From Persephonella sp. (lineage in GTDB: Bacteria; Aquificota; Aquificia; Aquificales; Hydrogenothermaceae), in NCBI RefSeq assembly GCF_027023985.1, contig NZ_JALVTW010000015.1, positions 49,460 through 113,459 of the forward strand: a stretch of DNA of 64,000 nt, written 5' to 3'. The translations under genes were made by a program, and so were the position numbers. The notes under the pieces were generated by a model. It was given only the letters and a program-made list of their open reading frames with translations. It was not told the origin of the DNA and did no database searches. Shown in pieces: positions 46,044 through 55,575 of the stretch. Numbering within the stretch: the stretch's first letter is position 1; each line of letters starts with the position of its first letter.

Positions 46044-49000
46044 ATGATTGAAAAAATAATAGAATGGTCAGTAAAAAACAAATTAATTGTTCTTTCCTTA
46101 GTTCTGATAATCACTGGAGCTTCAATATGGGCTTTAAAAAAAACACCTGTAGATGCAATTCCAGATTTATCTCCTCCACAGGTAATCATATTTACAAAAT
46201 GGGCTGGTCAATCTCCATCTGTAATAGAGGATCAGATAACATACCCTATAGTTTCAACCCTTTTATCAGCACCAAATATAGAAACTGTCAGAGGTATATC
46301 GTCTTTTGAAACTTCAGCTGTTTATGTGATTTTCAAGGAAGGAACAGACATCTATTGGGCAAGGAGCAGAGTTTTAGAATATTTATCCCAGATTAAAGAC
46401 AAACTTCCCAAAACTGCCCAGATTACTTTAGGACCAGATGCAACCGGTGTAGGCTGGGTATTTGAGTATGCACTTTACTCAGATAAAAGAAATTTATGGC
46501 AGCTTAGAACTCTTCAGGACTGGTATTTAAGATATACCCTCTTAGGTGTTGATGGAGTAGCAGAAGTTGCATCTATCGGAGGATTTGTAAAAGGATACCA
46601 GATAACTATAGACCCCCAAAAACTTAGAATATACAATCTCTCCCTTAGAGATATTTTAAGAGCCATAAAACAAAATAACAACGATACCGGTGGAAGAATA
46701 ATAGAACACAACGGTTTTGAATATATAATTCAAGGATCTGGATATATAAAAAGTCTTAATGAAATAAAAAATATAACAATCAGAACTGATAAAAACGGTA
46801 TTCCAATAAGAATAGGGGACATTGCAAAGGTTGAACTTGTTCCAATGCAAAGGAGAGGCTTAGCAGATTTAAATGGATTAGGCGAAGTTGTCGGTGGAAT
46901 TGTTATTATGCGCTTTGGAGAAAATGCATATGATGTTATACAGAGAATTAAGAAAAAAATAGAAGAAATAAAAAATAGTATTCCTAAAGATATTAATATA
47001 ATCACCACATATGACCGTTCTGAACTTATTGAGAAAGCAATATCTACATTAAAGAGGGCATTATTTGAAGAAAGTTTAATTGTCCTTGTCATTGTAGGTT
47101 TATTCCTGTTTCATTTTAGAAGTGCCCTTGTCATCATAATAACTCTACCACTTGGTGTTTTAATATCTTTTTTACTTATGAAATTCCTTGGAATTACCTC
47201 AAATATTATGTCCCTTGGAGGAATAGCCATAGCTATCGGAGCAATGGTTGATGGTGCAATAGTTATGGTAGAAAATGCCCATAAACATATAGAAAAGACA
47301 AAAGAAGAAAAAGGAAAGATAACAGAAAAAGATAGAATAGAAGCTATAATAAATTCCTCAAAACAAGTTGGTAAACCTATATTTTTTGCACTTTTAATTA
47401 TAGTTGTTTCTTTCTTGCCAGTTTTTGCACTTACAGGACAGGAAGGTCTTTTATTTAAACCTCTCGCCTATACAAAAACATTTGCTATGCTTGCAGCTTC
47501 ATTTTTAGCAATTACGTTGGTTCCTATCCTTATGGTCTGGTTCATTAAAGGGAATATAATTCCAGAAAACAAAAACCCTTTAAACTGGATATTAATAAAA
47601 ATTTACACTCCGTTTATTAAATTAGCTTTAAAAATAAAATACCTGATTGTTTTTCTAACAATTATTGCCATAGGAACTACATATCCTCTATACAAAAAGC
47701 TTTCCTGGGAATTTATGCCAATGTTAAACGAACAAACATTTATGTATATGCCTGTGACTCCTCCCGGTATTTCTGCAGATGAAGCGAGGAAAATAACACA
47801 ATTAACCGACAAAATAATAGCTTCCTTCCCTGAAGTTGATACTGTTTTTGGAAAGGCAGGAAGAGCAGAAACAGCAACAGACCCGGCACCCTTATCAATG
47901 ATAGAAACAATAATCACTTTTAAACCAAGGGAATATTGGCGTTCCGGTATGACCTATGAAAGACTAATGAATGAAATGGAGGAAAAATTAAAAGTTCTAG
48001 GACTCACAAATAGCTGGACGTATCCAATCAGAGGAAGGATTGATATGCTTTTAACAGGAATAAGAACTCCTCTTGGAATAAAACTTTATGGAGATAATCT
48101 GTCCAAATTACAGGAAGTTGCTACCGAAATAGAAAAAGAACTACAAAAAATGCCAGAAAGTCTGTCTGTTTTCGCCGATAGGGTGGCACAGGGATATTAT
48201 TTAATAATAGATATTAAAAAAGACAAATTGGCAAGATATGGCCTTACCACTGAAGATGTAGAAACAGTTATACAAACTGCTATAGGAGGAATACCTATTT
48301 CTACATTTTACAAAGGACTTGAAAGATATCCTATTCTTCTAAGATTTCCGTATGATTACAGAAAAAATATTGAAACCATTAAAAATATAGTCATTACAAC
48401 CCCTTTAAATAAAGGTATCCTACTCAAGGATATAGCAGATGTATATTACACAGAAGCCCCATCTGTAATAAAATCAGAAAAAGGAATGGAAGTAGTTTTC
48501 ATATATATAACTCCTCAGCCTAATGTTAGTCCCGAAGATTATGTCCAAAAGGCAAAGAAAGTTCTTAACAAAATAAATATACCTCCAGGATACTTTATTG
48601 AATGGTCAGGACAAAGTCAATATTTAGAACATGCAAAAGAAAAGCTTAGATTTATAATTCCTCTTACCATTCTGATTATATTCCTTCTCGTTTACATAAC
48701 CTTTAAAGAAATAAAGAATACTTTAATAGTAATGCTTTCACTTCCTTTTGCAGCTTTAGGTGGACTGTGGTATATAGATTATCTGAACTTCAATATGAGT
48801 ATAGCTGTTGTAATTGGATTTTTAGCTTTACTTGGTGTAGCAGCGGAAACAGCAATTGTTATGATTATCTATCTTGAAGAAGCGGTAAAAAAATATATCT
48901 ATATATATGGGAAAATAGATAATAAACAATTTAAACAAGCCATTTACGAAGGAGCTGTCTTAAGAGTCAGACCAAAAATGATGACCGTTTTTGCTATTTT

Positions 49001-49178
49001 AGCAGGCTTAATTCCTTTAATGTATATTTCCGGAGTTGGCTCTGAAGTTATGCAAAGAATAGCTGCGCCAATGATAGGAGGTGTCGTTTCTTCTGCTGTT
49101 CTTACCTTGATAATAATTCCATCTATATACGGGATTACAAAAAAATTAGAACTAAAGAAGAAAAAATTACTTGTTTAA
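46044..49178 (+). CDS. cusA: CusA-type copper/silver RND efflux pump
   Basis: 1044 residues, 12-helix RND pump of the heavy-metal (HAE/CzcA-CusA) group: PVDAIPDLSPPQVIIFTKW, GVDGVAEVASIGGF, GGIAIAIGAMVDGAIVMVENAHKH and RPKMMTVFAILAGLIPLM. The three Met that line the metal path of E. coli CusA (573, 623, 672) have counterparts at M569, M619 and M668 with identical 50- and 49-residue spacing. The surrounding YMPVTPPGIS, SMIETI and RIDMLLTGI segments also fit. So Cu(I)/Ag(I) export is likely. Its end overlaps the convergent glycosidase gene by 12 bases. Confidence 0.93.
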   Translation: MIEKIIEWSVKNKLIVLSLVLIITGASIWALKKTPVDAIPDLSPPQVIIFTKWAGQSPSVIEDQITYPIVSTLLSAPNIETVRGISSFETSAVYVIFKEGTDIYWARSRVLEYLSQIKDKLPKTAQITLGPDATGVGWVFEYALYSDKRNLWQLRTLQDWYLRYTLLGVDGVAEVASIGGFVKGYQITIDPQKLRIYNLSLRDILRAIKQNNNDTGGRIIEHNGFEYIIQGSGYIKSLNEIKNITIRTDKNGIPIRIGDIAKVELVPMQRRGLADLNGLGEVVGGIVIMRFGENAYDVIQRIKKKIEEIKNSIPKDINIITTYDRSELIEKAISTLKRALFEESLIVLVIVGLFLFHFRSALVIIITLPLGVLISFLLMKFLGITSNIMSLGGIAIAIGAMVDGAIVMVENAHKHIEKTKEEKGKITEKDRIEAIINSSKQVGKPIFFALLIIVVSFLPVFALTGQEGLLFKPLAYTKTFAMLAASFLAITLVPILMVWFIKGNIIPENKNPLNWILIKIYTPFIKLALKIKYLIVFLTIIAIGTTYPLYKKLSWEFMPMLNEQTFMYMPVTPPGISADEARKITQLTDKIIASFPEVDTVFGKAGRAETATDPAPLSMIETIITFKPREYWRSGMTYERLMNEMEEKLKVLGLTNSWTYPIRGRIDMLLTGIRTPLGIKLYGDNLSKLQEVATEIEKELQKMPESLSVFADRVAQGYYLIIDIKKDKLARYGLTTEDVETVIQTAIGGIPISTFYKGLERYPILLRFPYDYRKNIETIKNIVITTPLNKGILLKDIADVYYTEAPSVIKSEKGMEVVFIYITPQPNVSPEDYVQKAKKVLNKINIPPGYFIEWSGQSQYLEHAKEKLRFIIPLTILIIFLLVYITFKEIKNTLIVMLSLPFAALGGLWYIDYLNFNMSIAVVIGFLALLGVAAETAIVMIIYLEEAVKKYIYIYGKIDNKQFKQAIYEGAVLRVRPKMMTVFAILAGLIPLMYISGVGSEVMQRIAAPMIGGVVSSAVLTLIIIPSIYGITKKLELKKKKLLV

Positions 49179-51233
49179 ATTCCAGTCGTAAGATATATAT
49201 CTAATATTGATATTTTGATTATTCTGGAGGAATTCTCTTTTTTTATCGTCTGAGATATACGCTGCAATAAAATCAAATATATCCTTATTTGATGGGAAAT
49301 ATTCATTATTCCATTTGAAAAACTCTGATATCAGAACTTTCTGTTTTTCAGGAACAACTATAACCTCTGGGCTATTTACAAAATCAGATGCTATCTGGTC
49401 AAGGATTTTTTCTATCTGTTTGCTATCAACAAACCTAAGTGCCGAGGAAGATGCAGTTCCTTTAACAAGGGCAAACGGCACCCTTTTATCCCCAAACTCA
49501 AACAGCTTCGCTTTTATGTCATCCAGAGAATACTCTTTACTTCCTATTTTGTATTTTAGTTTTGTAAAAAACCCATCAATCTCCTTAACCGAGTTTTGTA
49601 TTTTCATTTTTATTACAAAATCAATAACCATAAAGTTATACAGATTTATCAAAAATGCCTTCTGGAAGTTTCCATTTGTGTGGTTAACTACATCTTTATG
49701 GTTAAATTTTGAAACAACTGCCTGAAGAATTTTGTATTCAGGGGAAAGCTGTATTTTTCTATAATCAACAGAGCCTTTTCTGGCATATTGACTTATGATT
49801 TTTTTGAAAAAGTCCGAAAAATCCTGTATAAGTTGTGGTGTATCTTCAACCAAAACGGTATTTCCATTGGTATTCATTAAAAGGGTCTGGTTTAATTTCC
49901 TTTTACTTTTAGGTTTCTCTTTAAATGAATCATAAATCAGGTCTATAAATAACGCTGCACTCCACGAGAAATCCTTTGTTCCGTATCCTGTTCCTTTAAA
50001 GCAGTCAAAATACTCATAAAACCCAAATCTTATAGGCAGTTCCAGAATTGTTTTTTCAAGGTGTTCTGCCTTTTGCTTAAAACCGTATCTCTTAAGGCCA
50101 TGATATATCAACCAGTTTATATTTATCCAGATTGGACCCCGCCAATAGTTATTACTTTTAAAATCTTTTTTCGTTTTGTCATAGTTTGGAATTGCAAAGC
50201 AGTTCTTTTCTCCAATCTGGCAGAAATTAAGAGAGTTAAGATGATGGAAAAGTTTTAAAGCCTGCTGGGTTGAAGCAACTCCACCAAAAAGCGGAACAAA
50301 TCCTGCAGCAGTTTCAACCTCAATTAGTCTTTTGTCTATATAATCATAAGCAAAGAAAATATTTTTTTCACTGCTAAAAAGATTATCTCTTACTGCTTTT
50401 GTGGTCATGTAATACCACTCTTCCGGCTTTTTATAGTCTTCTCCAATAATATCTGCGATTTTTACCAGAGCCTCATTTGAAGCTGCCAGTATAGAGTTAA
50501 ACATAGGGTCAAAAACTATAAATGGGCATTCTTTGAATATTTTTTCTTCCTGATAGTTGTTTTTTCTAAACAGGTCAACCAGATATATGTATCTGTAGTA
50601 ATCCTCATCCCTTGGCCTATGTTTAGGGTCTATTATTTTGTTATCTTTTCTTTCAAAATAGGGAACTTTTACTTTGGACAGGTCTATCTTTTCCAGAACA
50701 CTGTCCCACATTGGAGAATTATCCATTCCAGATTCCCAAGGATGCCTTATATAAATAAGCCCGTTGTCATCTGGATTTCTCTCAAGATAAAAATACATAT
50801 GGAGCTTTATAAGTTTTGGATAAATCCACTGAAGGAATTCCTTTGCTTTTTCCTTATCAGGTGCATTTTCATATATTTTCAGTACTGCATATCCATGGAT
50901 TGGGGGCTGTGTTATTCCTGAGGTCATAAATCCATCTGGAACAAGTCCTGATTTTTCAGCCTGCCAGAAATCAGGTTCAGGAAAATATCTGCCCAGATTA
51001 TTCTGGTTAAAAACAATATGTGGAAGCATACCGTTTTTCCACTGGGCGTTAAACAGAGAGGTTAATTCCTTTACAGCCCTTTCAAAGTTATATCTGGAAT
51101 ATCCAATGGCTATAAAGCCACTATCCCAGTTCCACTGATGAGGGTATAGATGGACGGATGGAACGGTGTATTTGCCGGTCCAGTTTTTATCTAAAATCTG
51201 TTTTGCTTTATCTATATATTCTTTTAGAGGCAT
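49167..51233 (-). CDS. Fusion of GH63-type glycosidase and DUF547 domain
   Basis: 688 residues. Residues 1-440 are an (alpha/alpha)6 glycosidase of the mannosylglycerate/glucosylglycerate hydrolase (GH63-like) type: HLYPHQWNWDSGFIAIG, LVPDGFMTSGITQPP, HPWESGMDNSPMWD (D171 probable acid), YWRGPIWININWLIYHGL and GFYEYFD (E407 probable base). From about 465 to the end is a DUF547 domain: INLYNFMVIDFVIK, SLDDIKAKLFEFGDKRVPFALVKGTASSSALRF and the terminal RYISYDWNLN. The DUF547 Cys residues are replaced (KGTASSS for CGS-SC). No signal peptide. It may degrade a compatible solute or storage glycoside. Last gene of the pgpA operon. Confidence 0.82.
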   Translation of the reverse strand: MPLKEYIDKAKQILDKNWTGKYTVPSVHLYPHQWNWDSGFIAIGYSRYNFERAVKELTSLFNAQWKNGMLPHIVFNQNNLGRYFPEPDFWQAEKSGLVPDGFMTSGITQPPIHGYAVLKIYENAPDKEKAKEFLQWIYPKLIKLHMYFYLERNPDDNGLIYIRHPWESGMDNSPMWDSVLEKIDLSKVKVPYFERKDNKIIDPKHRPRDEDYYRYIYLVDLFRKNNYQEEKIFKECPFIVFDPMFNSILAASNEALVKIADIIGEDYKKPEEWYYMTTKAVRDNLFSSEKNIFFAYDYIDKRLIEVETAAGFVPLFGGVASTQQALKLFHHLNSLNFCQIGEKNCFAIPNYDKTKKDFKSNNYWRGPIWININWLIYHGLKRYGFKQKAEHLEKTILELPIRFGFYEYFDCFKGTGYGTKDFSWSAALFIDLIYDSFKEKPKSKRKLNQTLLMNTNGNTVLVEDTPQLIQDFSDFFKKIISQYARKGSVDYRKIQLSPEYKILQAVVSKFNHKDVVNHTNGNFQKAFLINLYNFMVIDFVIKMKIQNSVKEIDGFFTKLKYKIGSKEYSLDDIKAKLFEFGDKRVPFALVKGTASSSALRFVDSKQIEKILDQIASDFVNSPEVIVVPEKQKVLISEFFKWNNEYFPSNKDIFDFIAAYISDDKKREFLQNNQNINIRYISYDWNLNK

Positions 51234-51237
51234 GGCT

Positions 51238-52260
51238 TTACACTATATCAACGGATTTTTCACCCTTCGCCAGCTCCCCTATCACAAAGAACTTTTCTCC
51301 CAGTTCCTCCAATATTTCTACTGTTTTATCCTTTTCCTTTGCTGGAACCACAAGTATTAAGCCTATGCCCATATTAAATGTCCTGAACATCTCTTCTTCA
51401 GGAACATTTCCTTCTTTTTGTATCCATTTAAACACAGGTAATATTTCCCAGCTTCCCTTCTGGACAACAGCTTTTAGACCATCATTTATAACCCTTATTA
51501 GATTACCTGGAATTCCGCCTCCTGTAATATGAGCTATAGCATGTATATCAACTTTTTCGGCAAGGGACAGAACAGTTTTTACATATATCTTTGTCGGTGT
51601 TAAAAGTTCTTCACCAAGTTTTTTACCAAACTCTTTTATATACATATCGTAAGAATAGCCTTTCATTTCTATCAGTTTTCGGACAAGGGAATATCCGTTA
51701 CTGTGAACTCCTGAAGAAGCAATGCCAATCAGGATATCCCCTTCTTCTGTTTTTGAACCATCAAGCATTTTTTCCCTTTCAACAACACCAACAGCAAATC
51801 CTGCAAGGTCATATTCTCCTTCATCATACATCCCTGGCATTTCGGCAGTTTCTCCACCTATCAGTGCACATTCTGCCTGTTTGCAACCCTCTGCTATTCC
51901 TTTCACAACATCAACGGCAACTTCTGGCTTTAACTTACCTGTGGCAAAATAATCAAGGAAAAATAAAGGTTTTGAAGTGGTAGTTACAAGGTCATTAACA
52001 CACATTGCAACAAGGTCTATACCGATTGTATCGTGTTTATCAAGTATCTGGGCTATTTTCAGCTTTGTTCCGACACCATCTGTTGAAGAGGTTATCACAG
52101 GTTCTTTATATTTTGCGATTTCCAGCAGATATGCCCCTGCAAATCCACCTATTGGGGTAATAACATTTTTGTTAAATGTTTCTTTTACAAATCCTTTTAT
52201 CTGCTGGACAAATTTATCTGCCTTTTCTATATCAACCCCTGCATCCTTATAACTGAGCAT
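51238..52260 (-). CDS. purM: Phosphoribosylformylglycinamidine cyclo-ligase (AIR synthetase)
   Basis: 340 residues. SYKDAGVDIEKADKFV at the start, SSTDGVGTKLKIAQ, CVNDLVTTTSKPLFFLDYFATGKL, ALIGGETAEMPGMYDEGEYDLAGF and AHITGGGIPGNLIRV are the standard PurM blocks. It closes the imidazole ring to AIR in purine synthesis. Only 4 bases separate it from the glycosidase-DUF547 gene and 10 from the L,D-transpeptidase gene. Confidence 0.96.
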   Translation of the reverse strand: MLSYKDAGVDIEKADKFVQQIKGFVKETFNKNVITPIGGFAGAYLLEIAKYKEPVITSSTDGVGTKLKIAQILDKHDTIGIDLVAMCVNDLVTTTSKPLFFLDYFATGKLKPEVAVDVVKGIAEGCKQAECALIGGETAEMPGMYDEGEYDLAGFAVGVVEREKMLDGSKTEEGDILIGIASSGVHSNGYSLVRKLIEMKGYSYDMYIKEFGKKLGEELLTPTKIYVKTVLSLAEKVDIHAIAHITGGGIPGNLIRVINDGLKAVVQKGSWEILPVFKWIQKEGNVPEEEMFRTFNMGIGLILVVPAKEKDKTVEILEELGEKFFVIGELAKGEKSVDIV

Positions 52261-52270
52261 CTTTCTTCTC

Positions 52271-53167
52271 CTATAAATTTTCTTCTGTAATAATTTTTAG
52301 CTGTCCTTTATCACGGATTAAATATAATACTTTGTTTACTGACTTTATTTCATCCCCTGAAAGATAAGCAAGCTTAAAGGCAATTACATAATAAGTCTGG
52401 TTTCTCCTTCTATCTAAAAATGCCTTTTTGTTTAGTATATGCACAAAAGGTTCATTATTGTTTATTGAGTAAAACTCCTTTTTAAACTGTTTCTTCAGGT
52501 TAAAAATATCCCCACCTGCAAATTTGAAATAAGGGGAATAAACGGAAAATATTCCATCTGTTTTGCCTTTATAAATATCTAGCAAGGTTTTCTTCCATCT
52601 ATTTAAAAAATTATCTATATCCTTCCTTAGCTGTTTGTATTTTTTTTCGTCAAGCAATACAAAATTTTCTTGGATAACAACAGGAGTTTTCCCAATCCTT
52701 ATATAATCTGATATTTTTGCAAAATCTTTATTTGTAAGAATTACACATCCCTTTGAGCTGAAGAATAAAGGATTTTCCTTATCTGTTGCATGTATCCAGA
52801 TACCATCCCCATTCCTATGGATAATATATTTATCAAGGGCATTAGGATAATTTAATGGATAAGCACCTATTCCATAAGCAGCCGGAAGTTGACTTTTTGA
52901 TTTATAGGACTTTGGAAAATAAACACCCTCAGGAGTTTTCATATCTCCAAGTTCCCTTTTGTCCCCAAATTTAAAGCCTGTAATTGCAATAGAACTATCC
53001 ACTACCTCCGGAACTCCATTTTTTAATTGAACTACAATTAATTTTTGTTTTGATTTGCTTACAACTATAGCCCTTTCCATAGGTGGAAGATAAATAACGT
53101 TTCCGTATAAAAGCTCTTTAGCTGAAGTCAGTGATATCAGAAGTAAAAATGCTAATAAATACCTCAT
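52271..53167 (-). CDS. L,D-transpeptidase (YkuD family) with C-terminal NTF2-like domain
   Basis: 298 residues. Signal peptide (RYLLAFLLLISLTSA). The YkuD core (ERAIVVSKSKQKLIVVQLKNG...GDMKTPEGVYFPKSY...YPNALDKYIIHRNGDGIWIHATDKENPLFFSSKGCVILTNKDF) has the catalytic H and the SxGCxxL Cys. The remaining 120 residues (FLNRWKKTLLDIYKGKTDGIFSVYSPYFKF...) look like an NTF2/cystatin-like domain, a known partner of such enzymes. It may cross-link peptidoglycan or anchor proteins in the periplasm. Overlaps the pgpA stop (ATGA). Confidence 0.88.
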   Translation of the reverse strand: MRYLLAFLLLISLTSAKELLYGNVIYLPPMERAIVVSKSKQKLIVVQLKNGVPEVVDSSIAITGFKFGDKRELGDMKTPEGVYFPKSYKSKSQLPAAYGIGAYPLNYPNALDKYIIHRNGDGIWIHATDKENPLFFSSKGCVILTNKDFAKISDYIRIGKTPVVIQENFVLLDEKKYKQLRKDIDNFLNRWKKTLLDIYKGKTDGIFSVYSPYFKFAGGDIFNLKKQFKKEFYSINNNEPFVHILNKKAFLDRRRNQTYYVIAFKLAYLSGDEIKSVNKVLYLIRDKGQLKIITEENL

Positions 53168-53703
53168 ATCCCGAAAAACTTAACCAGAATAAACATAATT
53201 ATCCAGGTATAAATCCCTGCAATAATATCATCGGCCATAACTCCTAAACCTGAAGGAAGTTTTTCAAACATTTTGATTGGCGGAGGTTTGAGGATATCAA
53301 AAATTCTAAAAAGAACAAAAGCTATTAAAAGATGCTGCCATGAAGGATAAAAACCTATCATTGAGACCATATAACCTGCTATCTCATCAATAACAACATA
53401 CTCAGGGTCTTTGTCCTTGAATGTTTCAACAACAACTGTAGAAGCCCATATACCAATAAGAAAAACTGCAAGAGTTATAAAAATCTCATTCCACAGCTGA
53501 TACTGTCCACCTCTTGTCCAGTAAATAAGAATTGGGAATATACCTACCAGCGTTCCAATAGTCCCAGGGGCAATAGGAATTTTACCAACAAACAGCCCTG
53601 TGGCAAGCATGAAAGCAACCATAGTTTTAAAATCTTCTGGAGCCTGTTCCTGAGGAGTTTGATTTTGTGTGTTTTCCTGCTGCTGAACTTCCTGTTTTTC
53701 CAC
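53164..53703 (-). CDS. pgpA: Phosphatidylglycerophosphatase A
   Basis: 179 residues. A Gln/Glu-rich N-terminal extension of about 25 residues (EKQEVQQQENTQNQTPQEQAPED) precedes the PgpA domain: MLATGLFVGKIPIAPGTIGTLVGI, DPEYVVIDEIAGYMVSMIG, FVLFRIFDILKPPPIKMFEKLPSGLGVMADDIIAGIYTW. It removes the phosphate from phosphatidylglycerophosphate in the inner membrane. First gene of a four-gene minus-strand unit. Divergent from nuoCD across 125 bases. Confidence 0.94.
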   Translation of the reverse strand: MEKQEVQQQENTQNQTPQEQAPEDFKTMVAFMLATGLFVGKIPIAPGTIGTLVGIFPILIYWTRGGQYQLWNEIFITLAVFLIGIWASTVVVETFKDKDPEYVVIDEIAGYMVSMIGFYPSWQHLLIAFVLFRIFDILKPPPIKMFEKLPSGLGVMADDIIAGIYTWIIMFILVKFFGI

Positions 53704-53828
53704 TTTTCCTCTCCTGAAAACCAGTTTTGAACTAAGTAATTATAACCATAAAGTTGATAAAAAATTTTTTAAGATTTAAAATTTATAACACTGTTTGAAA
53801 AAAATTCTGGAAAGGATGGAGAGGCGAT

Positions 53829-55565
53829 ATGTCCTGGATAAGTCTTGATAAATTAAACAAGTTAAAGGAAAAATTTGATTACCTCCAGATAAATGAAAAC
53901 GACAAAGGTTTTCACTCTGTAAATGTCCCAAAAGAAAATCTAAAAGATTTTTTAAAATTCCTCAAATCTGATCCTGAATATAGCTTCAAAATGTTCATAG
54001 ATTGGACAATTATAGACCACGGGGTAAAAGCAGACCCAAGATTTGAGGGTGTATTAATCCTATTTTCCCCTGAGCACAAAGAAAGAATAATCGTAAAATC
54101 CTGGGCTATAGATGAAACTCTCCCAACATTGACAGATATCTGGCCAGGTGCCAAATGGGCAGAAAGGGAAGCCTGGGATATGTTCGGTATAAAATTTGAA
54201 GGCCATGAAAATCTGGTAAGAATGTTTATGTGGGAAACTTACCCATATCACCCCCTTAGAAAAGATTTCCCATTAAGGGGACATGAAGAGGTTGAACTAC
54301 CATCTCTTAACGAAAAAGAGAGAATGGACCAGCTTGAAGGCCTCCAAAACTACTCCAGAATGCATACAGCCCTGCCGACACTTGAAGACCTTGAAATAAC
54401 CCAGAAAAAAAGAATGCCAAACAAAAAATCCCAGGTTGTTTTAAACTGGGGTCCTCTCCATCCAGGGACACACGGAACAATCTGGTTTTTATTCGATATG
54501 GAAGGTGAGTATGTTCAGGAGTGCGACATCATCATCGGGCAGCTCCACAGAGGTGTTGAAAAACTGGCAGAAAATATGAATGTTCAACAGATAATTCCTT
54601 ATACAGACAGAATGGACTATATCGCCTCAATGAATGAAAACCATTCTGTATGTGTTGCAGCAGAAAAACTCCTCGGTATCCACGAGAAGATTCCTGAAAA
54701 AGCAAAATATATCAGAACTATGCTTGCCGAGCTTTCCAGAATAAACTCACACCTTCTCTGGCTTGGAACTTATGCCCTTGACCTGGGTGCCCTGACAATG
54801 TTCCTCTATACATTCAGGGAAAGGGAAAAAATAATGGATATATTTGAGGGTATCTCAGGTGCAAGGTTTACTATAAACTACTTTAGGGTAGGCGGTGTTT
54901 ACGCAGACCTACCTTACGGTGCTTTAGACGCTATTGAGCATTTTATAAAAGATTTCCCAGCCAGATTAGGTGATTATGAAACACTTCTCACAAGAAATAG
55001 AATATGGCTCAAAAGAAATATAGACGTCGGAATCATTACAGAAAAAGATGTTTATGATTACGGTCTTACAGGTGCAGTGGCAAGAGCTTCCGGTGTTCCT
55101 TATGATCTTAGAATTATAGACAAATATGATGCTTACGGTGAAGTTGAGTTTGATGTGCCTGTTGGAGAAAAAGGAGATTCTTACGACAGATATCTGGTCA
55201 GAATTGAGGAAATGAAACAGTCTGCAAGGATTGTTGAACAGTGTATTGAAAAACTGAGAAAGATGTCAAAGAATGACCCATTCTTCTATGAACCGGAAGA
55301 TAAAAAGATGAAAATAACAATAGATGGTAGAGGAACAAAACTGTTCAAAGGTGAAGTTTACGCAGGAGCAGATAATCCAAGGGGTGAACTTGGGGTATAT
55401 ATATACATGCCCAAAGATGGTATAAAACCACACAGATTTAGACTTAGATCCGGTGCTTTTTATAACCTGCAGATATTCCCAAAACTTATGATAGGAAGAC
55501 CTATTGCAGATGCTATAACAATCCTTTCAACAATTGACCCGGTTGTTGGGGAAACAGACAGATAG
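53829..55565 (+). CDS. nuoCD: Fused NADH-quinone oxidoreductase subunits C and D
   Basis: 578 residues. The first about 190 are NuoC (30-kDa): WPGAKWAEREAWDMFGIKFEGHENLVRMFMWETYPYHPLRKDFPLRG. The rest is NuoD (49-kDa): LNWGPLHPGTHGTIWFLFDMEGE, IIGQLHRGVEKLAEN, YTDRMDYIASMNENHSVCVAAEKLLG, down to DPVVGETDR. They form the quinone-binding part of the peripheral arm of complex I. The fusion resembles E. coli NuoCD. ATG with GGAGAGG before it. Only nuoI follows here; nuoEFGHJKLMN are not in the window. Confidence 0.95.
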   Translation: MSWISLDKLNKLKEKFDYLQINENDKGFHSVNVPKENLKDFLKFLKSDPEYSFKMFIDWTIIDHGVKADPRFEGVLILFSPEHKERIIVKSWAIDETLPTLTDIWPGAKWAEREAWDMFGIKFEGHENLVRMFMWETYPYHPLRKDFPLRGHEEVELPSLNEKERMDQLEGLQNYSRMHTALPTLEDLEITQKKRMPNKKSQVVLNWGPLHPGTHGTIWFLFDMEGEYVQECDIIIGQLHRGVEKLAENMNVQQIIPYTDRMDYIASMNENHSVCVAAEKLLGIHEKIPEKAKYIRTMLAELSRINSHLLWLGTYALDLGALTMFLYTFREREKIMDIFEGISGARFTINYFRVGGVYADLPYGALDAIEHFIKDFPARLGDYETLLTRNRIWLKRNIDVGIITEKDVYDYGLTGAVARASGVPYDLRIIDKYDAYGEVEFDVPVGEKGDSYDRYLVRIEEMKQSARIVEQCIEKLRKMSKNDPFFYEPEDKKMKITIDGRGTKLFKGEVYAGADNPRGELGVYIYMPKDGIKPHRFRLRSGAFYNLQIFPKLMIGRPIADAITILSTIDPVVGETDR

Positions 55566-55575
55566 GAGGCTAAAG

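Noticed and set aside
53754..53789. Promoter TTGATA...TATAAC before nuoCD
   Set aside because: The spacer is 24 bases, outside the workable range; the real promoter of nuoCD was not identified.
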